64,000 nt of DNA, taken from Selaginella moellendorffii (Eukaryota; Streptophyta; Lycopodiopsida; Selaginellales; Selaginellaceae). The first letter of the stretch is position 1, and each line of letters starts with the position of its first letter. The stretch is from positions 1,391,812 through 1,455,811 of the forward strand of contig NW_003314294.1 in NCBI RefSeq assembly GCF_000143415.4, in the 5' to 3' direction. The notes under the pieces were generated by a model that did not search any database, was not told where the DNA came from, and worked only from the letters and a program-made list of their open reading frames with translations. Positions 35,182 through 46,500 of the stretch are shown piece after piece. The translations under genes were made by a program, and so were the position numbers.

Positions 35182-35439
35182 AAGTCATGCATAGTTTTTT
35201 CAAAAGGTTAATTCTTTATGAGTAAAGTGGAGAATCTTATATTTTCGAGAATGATATTATTCTAGCATGTATAAAGATATTATTATATATACAAGTGGTT
35301 TTGACAATGTTATAATTCTGAAGTCCCATTTTTGAGACTGACAATTTAAACTTTCAAGAACCCCTAGATCTTTTCTTAGTATAAATACCAACAAGGGATG
35401 CTTTCAACATTGAAATTTCAATTTGTTTAGAGTGTAGGA

Positions 35440-35760
35440 ATGGCTAGGGAAAATGTTATTGCTACTCGCACTTGGCCCCCATGCATTTTATATGAGTCTC
35501 CACCTCCGTCTCCAACTTCTACCAACATTCCACCCTTCCCTCCACACAACAATCATTGTGAGGCTTTTTCTTTTGTAGCCCCAAGTACTGAATAAGAGAT
35601 CTTTCTTCTAGATAATGTTCTAGATGTTGTTACTAAAGATGAATTGCCTCATGTGCTTCAAGAGCGATGCCAGATGTTTCTTCAAGATCTTATTCTAGAT
35701 ATGGTTGAAACTTTTGAAAAATCACATAAACTAAGGTTGGCCAAATTGTTTATCAAATAG
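35440..35760 (+). pseudogene. Small protein of unknown family, copy 2 (decayed)
   Basis: It parallels 34627-34929: ILYESPPPSPTSTN, CEAFSFV, LPHVLQERCQMFLQDLILDM. An in-frame TAA after about 50 codons (near 35595) breaks it, and the end differs. The shared LQERCQ-FLQDL core is the best mark of the family. Confidence 0.45.
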
Positions 35761-37540
35761 AGTCGTGCTTGTGGCCTTCTTTGGCAGCCAATTTTCTCCA
35801 AGTTTTGTAAGCTCAATAGTAACAAAGTCCTTGAATAGAAGTTGCTCAGGATCATCCCCTATGAAAGGCACTAGAAACATCTCTCCTTCATATATAATTT
35901 GTGAAATGTAGATGGTCCTCCTCATCACAGTTTCCATTATATTGTCCAAACCTTTTTCTCCTTCCTTGAGTCTGCTATTGAGGTTGTTTAGAATGTGTAT
36001 CTGTTCCTTATATGTAAGCTTTGACTTTGAGATGTTGTAAATAATCTCATCTGGAGTCTTGCCCACTAAGAAATAACTTTTGTGAGTAACCTTCATGTAA
36101 ACGCAAACAATACTTACTTTCATGACAAATAATCTCTATTATGATATCAAACCTCTCCTTTGGGTGTTGAGGGTTAGCCATACTAAGTAATTTCTTTACC
36201 TTTGTCTTCTTTGTGATGTTGATTTTTTTGTCAATTGCATCTAAATGCTCTGAGAGTTCTTGATCATTTTCAGCTCGATGCGACTATGTATATACATCTT
36301 GCCTAACCTTCACCAATGGCTGAAGACAACACAAACTTTCTATGATAAGAAGTATACTTGGAAGAACATACTTTACTTCACACAGCTGTCATAAAAGCCA
36401 TTGGATTCTTGTATCATCTATTGGCATCTTGACAACCTTGTTAATGCTGAATAAGTGATGATAAATCATCACCATAGTGGCTGCAAACTGCATCCTTGTC
36501 GAGATTGGCAAGAAACCAGATCTGCTCGATATCATGTACTAGGCTTTGTTTCTATATTGCAAACTATCCCAGCTTGCAAAACACAAATTGTTAAAAGTGA
36601 TAAGAGGGAGAGGTACTTACGCATTAATTTTGTGGCAAGCTATCACAAGCTTTGCCATATCTAGAGATCTTCTCGCGTATACTTGTCCAACTGAAACATT
36701 AATGTGATAGACAAGATTGTTTCGGAAGCATTTATTGATGCACTTCATCCATGCACACTAGTGATGATTCTCGTTGATAATGTAGAACATTTTCCCCATA
36801 AATTGTTGAGTCTTAGGATGGCTCATAAGCATGTTGTCAAATTCGTGGGACTTCATTTTCCAAATGTCATCCCAAACCCTCGATTTCTGGTGACACTGAG
36901 AGGGTATTTGTTGTTCCTAGCTTGAAAACTAAAACAAGGAACATACTTATATTTGTCCCAAGGCTATTTTGTTTGTATACAATATAGATGTCCATGTTGA
37001 TGAAGTAAGGTGAAGCAGATATGTTGACGATGCTTGTCTGAGTGAATCAACATGGTGGGATTTCTCGAATCATGTCTCCTAGGCCTTCCCACTTGAGAAA
37101 CTCTAGAGTCGTGTGAATGGCCTTTTCTTTGGCTCTCAAAATTGTCTTTTGGAAGCACTTGTCTACAATATGTTCAGGTAGCTCCACTTTTCTTTCAATT
37201 TCAGCTACACCTCCAATAACACCATTATTAGATCTAGCCCCCAGCTTGGGCCCAAAACCCCTGTCAGGCGCACCTAGGCACTGCTCCATATCTGCCATAT
37301 TTTGCGAATATGTTAAGAGTAGTGGCATTTGTGGTTGTGGTAGCAATGGTAGTGATGATAATGGTTGCAATGGCACTGCTGGTGGTGATGATGGTGGCGG
37401 TGGTGGTGGTAATGGCAATGATGGTGGTGGTGGTAATGGTGGTGATGATGATGGTGGTAATGGTGGTGATGAAGGTAGAGGTGGCAATGGCGGTGAAGGT
37501 GGTGGCAGCGGTAATGGTGGTGGTGGCAAAAATGGGGGTG
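35731..37540 (-). pseudogene. Decayed multi-exon gene of unknown function with Pro-rich start
   Basis: On the minus strand a Pro-rich start (37529 on, made of CCN repeats) leads into ERKVELPEHIVDKCF and AIHTTLEFLKWEGL. Further coding-like blocks follow: VYARRSLDMAKLVIACHKIN (about 36680), a probable 45-50 bp GT-AG intron, TRMQFAATMVMIYHHLFSIN (about 36480), and LDAIDKKINITKKTKVKKLL. A 130-codon frame ends at 35731 (SKLTYKEQIHILNNLNSRL). Two or three stops interrupt the blocks. The TRMQFAATMVMIYHHLF helix faintly recalls a cyclin fold, but I do not claim it. Confidence 0.35.
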
Positions 37541-37545
37541 CATGT
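37320..37545. repeat. GGT/GAT trinucleotide-rich tract
   Basis: About 225 bp of imperfect GGTGGTGATGATGGT repeats. All three plus frames and all minus frames are open across it, giving artificial Gly-, Val-, Pro- and His-rich frames. On the minus strand it supplies the Pro-rich start of the gene above. Confidence 0.8.
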
Positions 37546-37729
37546 GGACTGGAGCTAAGACGGCAGAGTTGTCACTATCAAAATCTCTATCTAAAGGTCA
37601 AATTAATTGTCATTCTGGATCCCATCTTTCTCATGTCTTGTTCTCTTTGATTTAATATCCTTATCCTTGTGTTATTTTTGTTTCTGAAAATAAAAAAAAC
37701 TCCTTATAAAATAAAAATGCATGAGAAGT

Positions 37730-39155
37730 GATTGCATGGTGGTTCATTGGTACATTGGCACACCAGCTACAGGAGGCAACACCCAAGCCCACTTGATGCC
37801 TGGGCTAACTCAGCCTATAGCCTACCCGAGGCCATGCAGGCCGGTTTGCTGGCATACCAGCCCGCCCCCAACAGCCATAGCTAGCCCATGCCGAGTGCTT
37901 GGGCGAGTGCCCGGCCTGAGCACCTAGCATGGGTGAGGCTGTGCATGGCAGTTCACCAGCGTGCCAGCCTGCCCCGCACCACCATGGCTGGCCCATGTGG
38001 AGTGCTTGGGCAAGTGCCCGGCCTAGGCACTTGGCACTGGCGAGGCCGTGTGGGGCGGTTCGCCGGTGTACTGGCCCGCCCCGCACAGCCATGGCCAGCC
38101 CACATAGAGTGCTTAGGCAAGTGCTTGGCCCGGGCACTTGGCATTGGTGAGGCCGTGCGGGGTGGTTCGCAGGCATACTGGCCCGCCCCGCACAGCCATG
38201 GCTGGCCTGCGCAGAGTGCTTGGGTGAGTGCCCGGTCTGAGCACTTGGTGCGGGCAAGGCCGTGCGGGGCAGTTCGCCGGCATACGGGCCTGCCCTACAC
38301 AGCCATGGCTGGCCCATGCGGAGTGCCCGGCCAAGTGCCTCAATTGGGCAACTGGCGCAGGTGAGGCCGTGCGGGGCAGTTCCCGGCGTACCGGCCCGCG
38401 CGGAGTGCTTGCGCGAGTGCCCCGCCCGGCCACTTGGTGCTGGCAAGGAATGATTGGTGATTCTGGAATTGTCACATACTCCTTTCCATCTCTTTGGCAC
38501 CGGTCCCATCCCAGCGAAAGGTGGGGAGAGTACCCATGAGGCTTGCGTAAGGCCACGATGTTCCGAAATGTAGTCCCAAAGTCCCAAATGGTGAAAGGGA
38601 AGAGGAGCAGTCCTCTAGTGTAGTGACCAAGGATACGGTCACATGGTGAGGAAGTCCCAAAGGATAGTGGGACTTAGAGGTTGGGCTTGCGGGCCTTGAT
38701 CTAGTGGCAGTGTTGGCGAACACGGCCATAGACAGAAAGGGACTTGGTGAGGATTGAAAAGGAGATATCGGGGAAGGCTATTCCCCATGTCTACGGGTTT
38801 TCTAAGGATGTTAAGGAGTGGATCTGGGATGACCACTCATGGACAAATGGCCTAGTCTTGGAGAGGCGGGATTGCAATGCAAGTGGTATTGGACCACCGA
38901 TGTGACCAAGGTGATTGGGCATGGCCTAGCATAACGAGCTGGCATGTTGGTGGTGCCTTGGGGTGTCGGTCATGAGACCGGACACATGGAGCACTTGGAC
39001 CAAGTGCAAAGGTTGAGTGGCATGGGTGCCATTCTCGGGGCTAGCAAGCCCCAAGTCCTGAGTGGGACTTGTGGAGGCTGTGAATGAGACTCCTCCAAGT
39101 GGTCGGAGGTGCGGTTAAGTGACTATAGTAGAATGGAAAAATTTAGTCGCTTACA
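37730..39155 (+). repeat. Long LTR-like segment of a nested element
   Basis: It ends GTCGCTTACA at 39155 followed by a primer-binding site, like the LTR end of the 57-64 kb element (GTGGCTTACA at 58522). It contains the 107-bp minisatellite in its first half. Its start is not fixed. It is GC-rich, unlike its AT-rich surroundings, which marks it as a later arrival in the MULE-type block. Confidence 0.45.
37768..38450. repeat. GC-rich minisatellite, 107-bp unit
   Basis: The word CCATGGCTGGCCCATG or a near form recurs at 37875, 37982, 38089, 38196 and 38303, exactly 107 bp apart. About six units are present, the last shortened. Units share GAGTGCTTGGGCAAGTGCCC and a GAGGCCGTGCGGGGCGGTTCG core. 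Long frames across it in several phases are artefacts of the GC-rich repeat. Confidence 0.85.
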
Positions 39156-39157
39156 AC

Positions 39158-39170
39158 TTGGTATCGCAGC
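39158..39170 (+). promoter_or_regulatory. Primer-binding site, initiator-Met tRNA type
   Basis: TTGGTATCGCAGC lies two bases inside the LTR end at 39155, close to the site at 58525 (TTGGTATCGGAGCC). Confidence 0.5.
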
Positions 39171-41339
39171 TGTTCCTTAGTTTGACTTTTATTGGTGCTC
39201 AAGTATATCACCACTAGCGTTGGCATCGGAAGGTCTGAGGAGTGGGCCTATCCTCGAGGAGTAGCAGGTCGGGAAGACATGGCTCTCCATTACAGTTCAT
39301 GTGTGAACTTGTAGACGAGGTGGTGGATAGAAAAGGGCCAATAATGGAACAACTTTGGGATCTTGGGAACAGTGCAAGGTTTTCCTCATTGAGTTGAGGA
39401 TATGATCCAGATGATCGTTTGACTCAACAAATTGGCTAATGTAGTTGTGGTAAACAACTATAGTTGGGATCACAGGGAAGATATAGACTCCCAAAATGAT
39501 AAAGGAGTCACAAGATTACCCTCATGTAGTTGAGGTTGGTGCTCATGAATGAGAGACCAGAAGTAATGACCGCGGGAGGTCAAATACGGAAAAGGACACC
39601 AGTCCTTGAAATGGTAGCTGGAGCTACCTCTAACAAATGCTGGAACAACCCGAGGAATTGGGGGTGTATTTAGAGGATGAGTTGGCATTCTCATCACATG
39701 GACAAGTGGTCCTAAGGGGTGAAAGGTTGCCCCTAAAGAACAAATTAAGTGTCGGAGTAACACTTGCAAAAGATGGTCCTTGTGAGTAGGACATGAATAC
39801 AAGGAGTTGTATTCCAATGAGCCAGCACCTCAAAAATAAGACCTCATAAGTCGTTGGATTAACAAAGTCCAAAAGGTTAAATGACTCCAATAGAGTCAAG
39901 GAATAATCCTAAGAGGTTAATGGAAGCATTTGGACTGAGGTGTGTGGTGCCCCATAAAGGATGAGGAGGATCTTGAGATCCAAGCATGAGAACAATGTGT
40001 ATCTCATTAATGGCAAAAGGTGCCATGCTAAAGTCGTGGGAAAGAGTTTCCCGGAAGAAAACAACTTTGACACAAAGTTATGCGTGAACTTTATGGTGCA
40101 GTGCTAGTGGATAATTGGCATAAGAGACAACCATATTGGTCTTGGCAAAAGACCTAGACACAAGTAAGAAGTGTCATAAAGGTAGGCTCGTGGAGCCAAT
40201 GGTGTGGAGACACCGAATGTGCCAAGGCGTGCTGCCTTGAGGTTAAGTTGGCGGGTTTATGAGAACCCTTTCCAAAGGAATCCCAATGGAAATGGGAATG
40301 GCATAGCCTAAGCTGGAAGGCATGCAATTAGAGTGTGGTGACCTAGATAATGGTGGAGGTGTGGAAGCACCAGCAATGAGTTATAGGACTTGACAACTAT
40401 GAGACAACTAAGCAAAAGGTGCAAAATAATTTGTTAAACTGGTAGAAGGTAACTACCTAAGACTTCTTATGGGGATAAGGAAGTTGGATATACCTTTATG
40501 GGGGATAAATTGCTTATGTTGCGATATAGTAAATCAATGTCGAAAATGGAATGCTCATTGTGAGAGAGGCCATTATTGGGACACTCAGACACTCTAGAAC
40601 ACCAAAAGGTGTTGTTTGGTGTCGTGAGGGCAATGGACAATGCCTAAGGGACAAAGTCCCTAGCGAATGATGGATAGGAAGTGTTATCCAAATGTCCAAG
40701 GTTGCGGAGACAAGAAAAGTCCGTCTACCCGAATTGGACAAAGCCAAAAGGGGATTTTGGCAAGGCTAGGGATGGGCATATAAAGGCCCATAAGTAGCAA
40801 CAGTAATCCTAGGGTATGGGATTACAAGGTGAGCAAACCCGGATTGAGGAACCACTCCTAGGCTGTCGGGTAGGTTCATCCCTATGAATACTTGCAAAAG
40901 CATGGTAGAAAGTGAGAAGCTATCTTCCTAGTCTGGAGGAAAATGACCGAAGGAAACGTATGAGGCCAAAATGCAAGTAGTAAAAGGATAGAACCGAACC
41001 ATAGGAATTGACAGGCATGACCAAGGGTGGTTAGCAAGTTGGGAGTGGAAAATCAAGTGGGTGCTCAAGCATGTTGTTACTAGCGACCAAGGTGCTATGG
41101 AGAGTCAAAAACATGGGATTGTCCATGTTAGACTATATGGCAATTGGAAAGCTTGTGAAAGGAGAGGCTTTAGCAAGCTAAAGGGACAGAGTTCCTTCGA
41201 AAGGTTCCCAAAGACAGTTCTAGGTAACTAGATACTTTGAAAGCCAAGTGTAAATGGTTCATAGAACGCGCGAAATCAGAGTGGTGTAGCAAAAGCGTGG
41301 TTTTGAAGTTTGCCATGAGGCTTGCCATACCGGGCCATT
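39171..41339 (+). mobile_element. Non-coding interior of the nested LTR element
   Basis: More than 2 kb following a primer-binding site without any gag or pol motif in any frame, although base composition is moderate. This resembles a large retrotransposon derivative lacking genes, or a very decayed interior. Purine-rich words such as AAGGGAAC and GGTGGAGG abound on the plus strand. Confidence 0.35.
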
Positions 41340-41730
41340 AGACTATGGTGTTTCGCCTCGGCGTCCCGAAGGAAGTGTTGCACCCAAGGCTTGGGATTTA
41401 GAGGGTCCCATGATCAAATCTTGTTGTACCAAGGGGTGTTAGGAACTTGGAGGCTTGGTGTGCTTGGCTGCTTGTGCCTGCGGGGAGTGTAGCCGAACCT
41501 TAAGTCCAGTCTAACCCGAGGAGGGGGATTGGGGGAGATTTGGGAATTCATGGATGGATGGCTAACACTCCATTGCTCGTGCAGTGAGTAACTGAAACCA
41601 AGTAGAACCAAGTAGGAGCTGGTACCATAGGCGGGAACCTTGGCAAGGGAACTTAGTAAAAGCCAAGGCAGTGTTAGACGGATAGACAAGGTAAACTGGC
41701 AAATTGGAAAGGAAAAATTTGTGGCTTACA
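41340..41730 (+). repeat. LTR end, same family as the 57-64 kb element
   Basis: It follows 58140-58522 closely, including GGCGTCCCGAAG, GTGTTGCACCCAAG, TGTAGCCGAACCTTAAGTCC and the terminal GTGGCTTACA. The first two thirds of the LTR are absent. No primer-binding site follows, so it is the downstream end of an insertion. Confidence 0.75.
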
Positions 41731-41759
41731 GGGAGCTTATATATATGATTCGAGGTAGT

Positions 41760-43617
41760 TATTTTTTCTCACTATTTTAAAATGGTTTTAAGCATTGCCC
41801 TTTTCACAGGCTACATTGTAATTTGACAATTGCAATGGTAGAGTTGAAAGTACAAGACCAAATGGCTCGGAAAATATTTTGGAAATCCCTCTCTGACATT
41901 GTATTGAAGCAAACTAATAAGCTTGCCAACTTTCGTGGTTTCATGGCAGATGGGGCTGGGGCTAATTAGAATGGTGTCTAGGCAGTCTTTGGGAATGATC
42001 AACCCCTAAAAGGTCGTGAGAGGATTTGTGAGTTTCATTGAGCTCAGAGCCTAAACCAACATTGCCATTTTATCAAGCTAGATTTCCAATTAGCATTTAA
42101 AGAGTTGTGCAAACAATGGCAGGTTGCACCTTCTGAAGAAGAGCATGAGGCAAAAGCAAACGAGATATGAATGTGGTGGCATGAAGATGGCCATACTGAC
42201 GTAAGTTGTCTACCACAACTTGAGTCGTGGTTGGGATGGTGGGAAGTTAGGATGTTCCAATGGGGACATCACTCTTTTTAGGTTGGTTTTTCATTTTTTC
42301 CTCTCTTTTTATTGCTTTTTAATATCATCTTTTTATTAGGATCAACCACTTAAAGATCTTGCATACACCCCAACTATGAATCTCTTAGAGAGTAAGCATT
42401 GGAGCTGGCATTCCTCTAAGGCAGGGAAAGGGAAAATGAGTTTATATAAAGCATGTATATCAGATTTAATATGCGCTATAGAGCAGTCTTCAAAACCCTT
42501 GGCATTTGAAGAAGGAAGATACATGAGAACAGGACCTTTGGTTAAGATGTTACACGATCGAATGAAGAAGAAAGTGACTCTACCAACATGAATAGTGGCA
42601 ACTACAATGGAGGAAATGGTCCACAGCACATCTATGGAGTACACTCCCTAGGCTTCTATTGGTGACATGAAGACCGTTTACTCAAAGTGTCATTTTTCCT
42701 TTGCTGATGAAGAAGTTGGCACGGATCTTGGAGCAAAAAGCTCTCACAGGCTTGATGTTGAGTATCATTTGCTCCAAGATATTGCCCCCGAACCGAGCCA
42801 CCTCAAGTGGCTGATGAAGAAAGTGCATCATAGCAAGTTGAAATTACTTATCGTAATGTAGAGCCGAAGCAATAGGCAATCCGTCGAGTGCTAGCAAAAT
42901 CAAATGTAAGGTGTGTAGGGATACTTCTGAGGGAAAAATATTAAGCTTTGATCCATGGTAACAAGTCTACTTTTGTTCCAACCCCATGTTTCCATAGGGA
43001 ATGAAAGCAAGTGGGATTTTTAAGATAGTGTTGGCTATATTGCTGCAACATTGATGTCAACCATACAAAGCGGCTTGAAGACACTATAGTGACTAAACCT
43101 GATGTAGTACCTAAAGAATGGCCGGTTGTTAATAGGGTTGCGCTCACCTCAGATGAAATTGAAAACCTTGAGAAATCTGGTTTCAATCTTGAGAGGAGAG
43201 TTGGAGACATGAGTGACAGAAACAAGACTATTCCTATAGAGATGCATAAAAGGCCAGCAAGAAAAGGTAAGGCAGTTAAATTTATTGGTATTGTTTCTAA
43301 GTAGAAGTAAAGTAAAATAAATTTGGCTCAAACACTTGAGTGTGAGATTCTCTCCATGATATACATCATTGCACTTGCAAAGAAGTACATAGTCAAAACA
43401 GAAGGTGGAGAGTACACAATTGCCATTCAAAATTTTCCTTCTTGCATATGTCCAAACTTTACGAAGTGCGAGGAATATGGGAAGGCATATGCTCCTTGCA
43501 AGCATATGTACTACATCTTCATCAACATCTTGCACCAGGATCCTAAAGTGGATATTCATATACACCAAGCAAGCTTTACTATTACTAAGTTGCAGAAAAC
43601 TTTAGGAGCTAACTAGA
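41760..43617 (+). pseudogene. Decayed MULE-type transposase with SWIM zinc finger
   Basis: Plus-strand blocks read through stops. A transposase core segment comes first (NFRGFMADGAGAN, AVFGNDQ, then RICEFH), with the D and C-x2-H arrangement of MULE enzymes. A probable intron (about 42281-42339) leads to MNLLESKHWSWHSSKAGKGK and LYKACISDLICAIEQS. The C-terminal part (43323-43616) holds the SWIM motif: KYIVKTEGGEYTIAIQ, CICPNF, then PCKHMYYIF, giving C-x-C...C-x-H. Stops are mostly TAG or TGA where W or Q is expected. It would bind terminal repeats and cut DNA in an active element; this copy is dead. The N-terminal part was probably displaced by the nested LTR element. Confidence 0.65.
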
Positions 43618-43744
43618 TTTTCTAACACTATCGATGTTTATTCTCTATCAATAATATAAACTTATTATACCTTAGATAATTAATAAAAATATTTTAATAT
43701 TTCACTTTTTATTTCATATACTTGTGAGTGTTTTTTTTGCAATA

Positions 43745-44209
43745 CTACCCATAGTATTTGTGAGTCTCCATTTTTGTCTTTACCATCTCAAAAAATATTT
43801 CATAGTAGTCTTTCAGGTGCATGATGTTGCAATGTGTTGCGAGAGCATATATACCATCATACTGATGATTGCTATTGTTTCCACCAAAAGCTAGAAAACA
43901 TATAAGGCATTTCTTGAAAGTCACAAAATTGCAATTTTCTAAAATAAGTAGGAAAACATTCTTTTTCACTCAATTTGTAGCGCCCTCTGTCATTGCATTT
44001 ATCTCCAATTCATGATCACTATATTCACTATCCTCTCTTTTTTTCTCTTGTGTGGTTTGGTTATATTGTGCAATGAAATAACTATTGCATCTTGTAACCT
44101 TTGAACACTGGGAAGAAAGATTGTGAGACTTAAAATTACCATTACTAGAACCTATAAACATTTCTATGTATTTCTCTTTCTTTGAATAAGAGAGTAAATA
44201 AAGATCCAT
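43745..44209 (-). CDS. Two abutting short frames of unknown function
   Basis: Minus-strand frames 44209-43970 and 43969-43745 overlap at a TGA. The first reads IEMFIGSSNGNFKSHNLSSQ and ends in an acidic stretch; the second reads LICFLAFGGNNSNHQYDG and HCNIMHLKDYYEIFFEMVKT. They may be one gene with a frameshift. No family is recognised. They lie between the transposase and the right inverted repeat, on the opposite strand. Confidence 0.3.
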
Positions 44210-44612
44210 AAATTCTAAATAGTATGCTATAACAAATCCTTCAAAAATGTATTCTAGAAAAGAACCAAGTCTCTCTATAACAAACTTACATTAACAGTTG
44301 TTTTTTTTTCCTTTCAAATAGTTATATAGCCTTATATAGAATCTTAATTCAAATTTAATTGACAAACTTGATATTTACTAGATAGAGTACAGATTTAAGG
44401 AAGTGACAAAAATACTCTTTTTGTAAACATTTTATTTTATGTTCTAAAAAATGTCGCTATCATTGCATGTAGTAAATATTTAAATTATTAGAACAAGAAG
44501 TGTCCTTTAGAACATTTTTATTTATATAATATATATAGAGTTATTAAATTATTAAGTTTGCCATAACTTTACAATTTTAAAGTTTATAATGTTTGTACTA
44601 AATTATAATTGA

Positions 44613-44641
44613 AAATTGAGCTCAACTCGTGAGCTCAACTC
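44613..44641 (-). repeat. Right inverted repeat of the MULE-type block
   Basis: Reverse complement of 33521-33549 with one mismatch. A second, looser copy of the GAGCTCA words follows to about 44665. Confidence 0.7.
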
Positions 44642-44810
44642 TTTAACTCGTGAGCTCAAGTATGGTCCACGCTCACACGTTTGGATTAAAAGCTTCAACT
44701 TGGACAGTCGAGAGTGGGAGTGCAACTCCCAATGAAGTGCTCAAAAATGAACATGAAACAAGTAAAGTGAGTCTCTAGAAAAGGGACATAAGAAGACCAA
44801 CACATGACAT

Positions 44811-45045
44811 GTGGAAGTGTCGAAATGGACCCAGGATGGCATCTGAGATGGAGTCCAAGATGGAGTCCAAGGTGGAGTCTGAGATGGAACCAAGACCGAG
44901 TCCAAGTCCAAGTCCAAAACCAAGATCGAGACCAACTCTAAGTCCGAGTTTGAATACTAATACAAGATGTTGGGTGAGAGCCCATAGCGGTCATCCCAGG
45001 GGTGGTGGGGGGGTTGCAAGGGGTTCCAAAAGTATAGTAGGGAGA
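44811..45045 (+). repeat. LTR fragment with GAGTCC minisatellite, family of the 57-64 kb element
   Basis: A run of GATGGAGTCCAA and CCGAGTCCAAGT words, then a G run and GGTTCCAAAAGTATAGTAGG, matches 57600-57830 of the intact LTR. Confidence 0.6.
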
Positions 45046-45128
45046 GTGTGGGGGTTAGACTTAGTCGGACTCAGTGGAGCCAATTTGGCCAGAAAAGGCC
45101 AATGTGACCCAGGAAGGCTATGCCCACG

Positions 45129-45329
45129 TGTTGGGTGATGATATTGTTAGGGCATGGCCATTGAGAGAGTAAGAGAGAGAAAAGGAATGTTCTGGTCCTC
45201 AAAATATTCCCCATCTTCCTTGTATAAAACCCTTGCCTCACAAGGGCAAGGGGGGCATTTTGTGAAGAGCATTGAAACATTTCTTGTGTTTGAGTGAGTG
45301 TTGGGGGAGGTGCCCCTCCTTCCCCAACA
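45129..45329 (+). repeat. 5' LTR (or its end) of the upstream-RNase-H element
   Basis: It begins TGTTGGGTGATG and ends TTCCCCAACA, giving inverted ends TGTTGGG/CCCAACA. A TATA box (TATAAAAC) lies at 45223-45230, suitably placed for a transcription start inside the LTR. The real start could lie farther left. No 3' partner was found downstream. Confidence 0.5.
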
Positions 45330-45331
45330 AA

Positions 45332-45348
45332 TGGTGAACCCGGCGTGA
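45332..45348 (+). promoter_or_regulatory. Primer-binding site, tRNA-Trp type
   Basis: TGGTGAACCCGGCGTGA, two bases after the LTR end. It differs at one position from the complement of the 3' end of plant tRNA-Trp (…TCACGTCGGGTTCACCA). Confidence 0.6.
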
Positions 45349-45349
45349 T

Positions 45350-46500
45350 GCATAACACTTTCTAAGGCGTTATTTCTCTCTTTTTCTTTTGGCCACAGAA
45401 TTTGGGAAGGAATTCCTTGTTTTTTTTGCAATGGTTTTGTTTGATCTTGGACGTGTTAGATAGGTCTGGAGCTCCTCTTTCCAGCAAGGTATGGCACTCA
45501 TCAAGCCGTGCAATATTTGAAGAGATACAATGTTTCTTAGCTCAATTTGAGGAACAGTTTGGGGTTTTCACTTTCTCGCCTAGATCCTCAGCCCAATTTC
45601 TCAAAGTAATGCATTTGGGCTTATAGATTTGGTCTAGATCTACAAGTAGTGGGGATTTTTGGAGCTAGATTTGGCCAAATTGGCAACATGTAAAAGGATT
45701 TTCTTCTCCAGTTAAATTGGGTCATCTTTGTAGTAGGAATTCGTGCTCCTCCAAAATTTGTTTTGGATGCCATTTGTTTCTAGAGGTGCTCTTGGTCCTA
45801 GGTTTTCCGAAAAAACCAACAGCGCCTTAGTATCGATCTACATCAGTGACATATACATGTTTTTCCACAATATTGGCGTTCTGGGTTACCTCTTCTTGGA
45901 TTTTGGGGAATATTGAGGTGGCTTCTTCCCAAATTCCTACAATAGAGGGTAGACGGGGATGAGCCCTTTCCAACAAGCCCACCAACAATCAAAATGGGGA
46001 AGGATCAAGACCAAAAGACTCATTTTTCTTTTTTGGGCTAAACTTTGTTGAGGGTTCCTTGGGAATGAAGTAATCTTCAAGGAATAAGAGTTGGCATACG
46101 AATAAGAACAGGAGGAGCAGGAACAAGAGTTAGCATAGGAACAAGGACAGTAGGAACAAGCGCAGGGATAGGAGTTGGTGTTGGAGCAGACATAGGAGTA
46201 GGAGCGAGAGTAGGGGGTTACTGATTACAGGTTATAGGTCCCCAGTTACTGATTACTAGTTACTAATTATCAGCTACTCTAGTGGTTACCCCAGTGGCTA
46301 CTTTGACAGTTACCCTATGGGTCAACGGTTATGTGTGCTTGAGGCCTACATCTCCTTCCATTTTCACCCTTAGTTCTCTTTGTCATAAGTATTTTGAGCA
46401 ACTTGAGCATTAGTCTACAGTCTTCTTGCTCTTGTCAACCCATTTACCTTGACAGGGCATTTGCAGTTTTCAGGGTATTTGATGCTGATACAAACTAGAT
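45350..46500 (+). other. Untranslated leader with purine-rich repeats
   Basis: About 1.1 kb between primer-binding site and gag with no domain. At 46080-46215 there is a run of GGAGCAGGAACAAGAG-like repeats. From 46220 to 46330 follow repeats of TTACTGATTAC and GTTACCC. Long leaders are common in Ty3/gypsy elements. Confidence 0.5.

Larger units (their letters stand above)
33414..44730 (+). mobile_element. Candidate large MULE-type composite element
   Basis: Near-identical 29-bp inverted repeats at 33521-33549 and 44613-44641, rich in TTGAGCTCA words, face each other 11 kb apart. The adjoining outer sequences also share TGGTCCA/TGGACCA and GAAGC. Inside is a decayed MULE-like transposase with a SWIM finger (41760-43617), the only transposase in the block. 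The left repeat starts where the chromovirus relic breaks off. Exact termini and a 9-bp target duplication could not be found, so the outer limits are approximate. An LTR element is nested inside. Confidence 0.45.

Noticed and set aside
36240-36700. Cyclin-like helix in the decayed minus-strand gene
   Set aside because: Similarity limited to one helix of about 20 residues; not enough to name a family.
37047-37650. Gly-, Val- and His-rich frames in the GGT/GAT tract
   Set aside because: All phases are open because of the trinucleotide repeat. Only the downstream part of the minus Pro-rich frame has non-repetitive coding-like sequence.
37768-38450. CRISPR-like regular spacing
   Set aside because: The whole 107-bp unit is repeated, with no variable spacers, in a plant nuclear genome.
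37805-38587. 260-codon minus-strand frame and several plus frames
   Set aside because: They follow the 107-bp GC-rich repeat and change phase with it; no domain, and overlapping frames are equally open.
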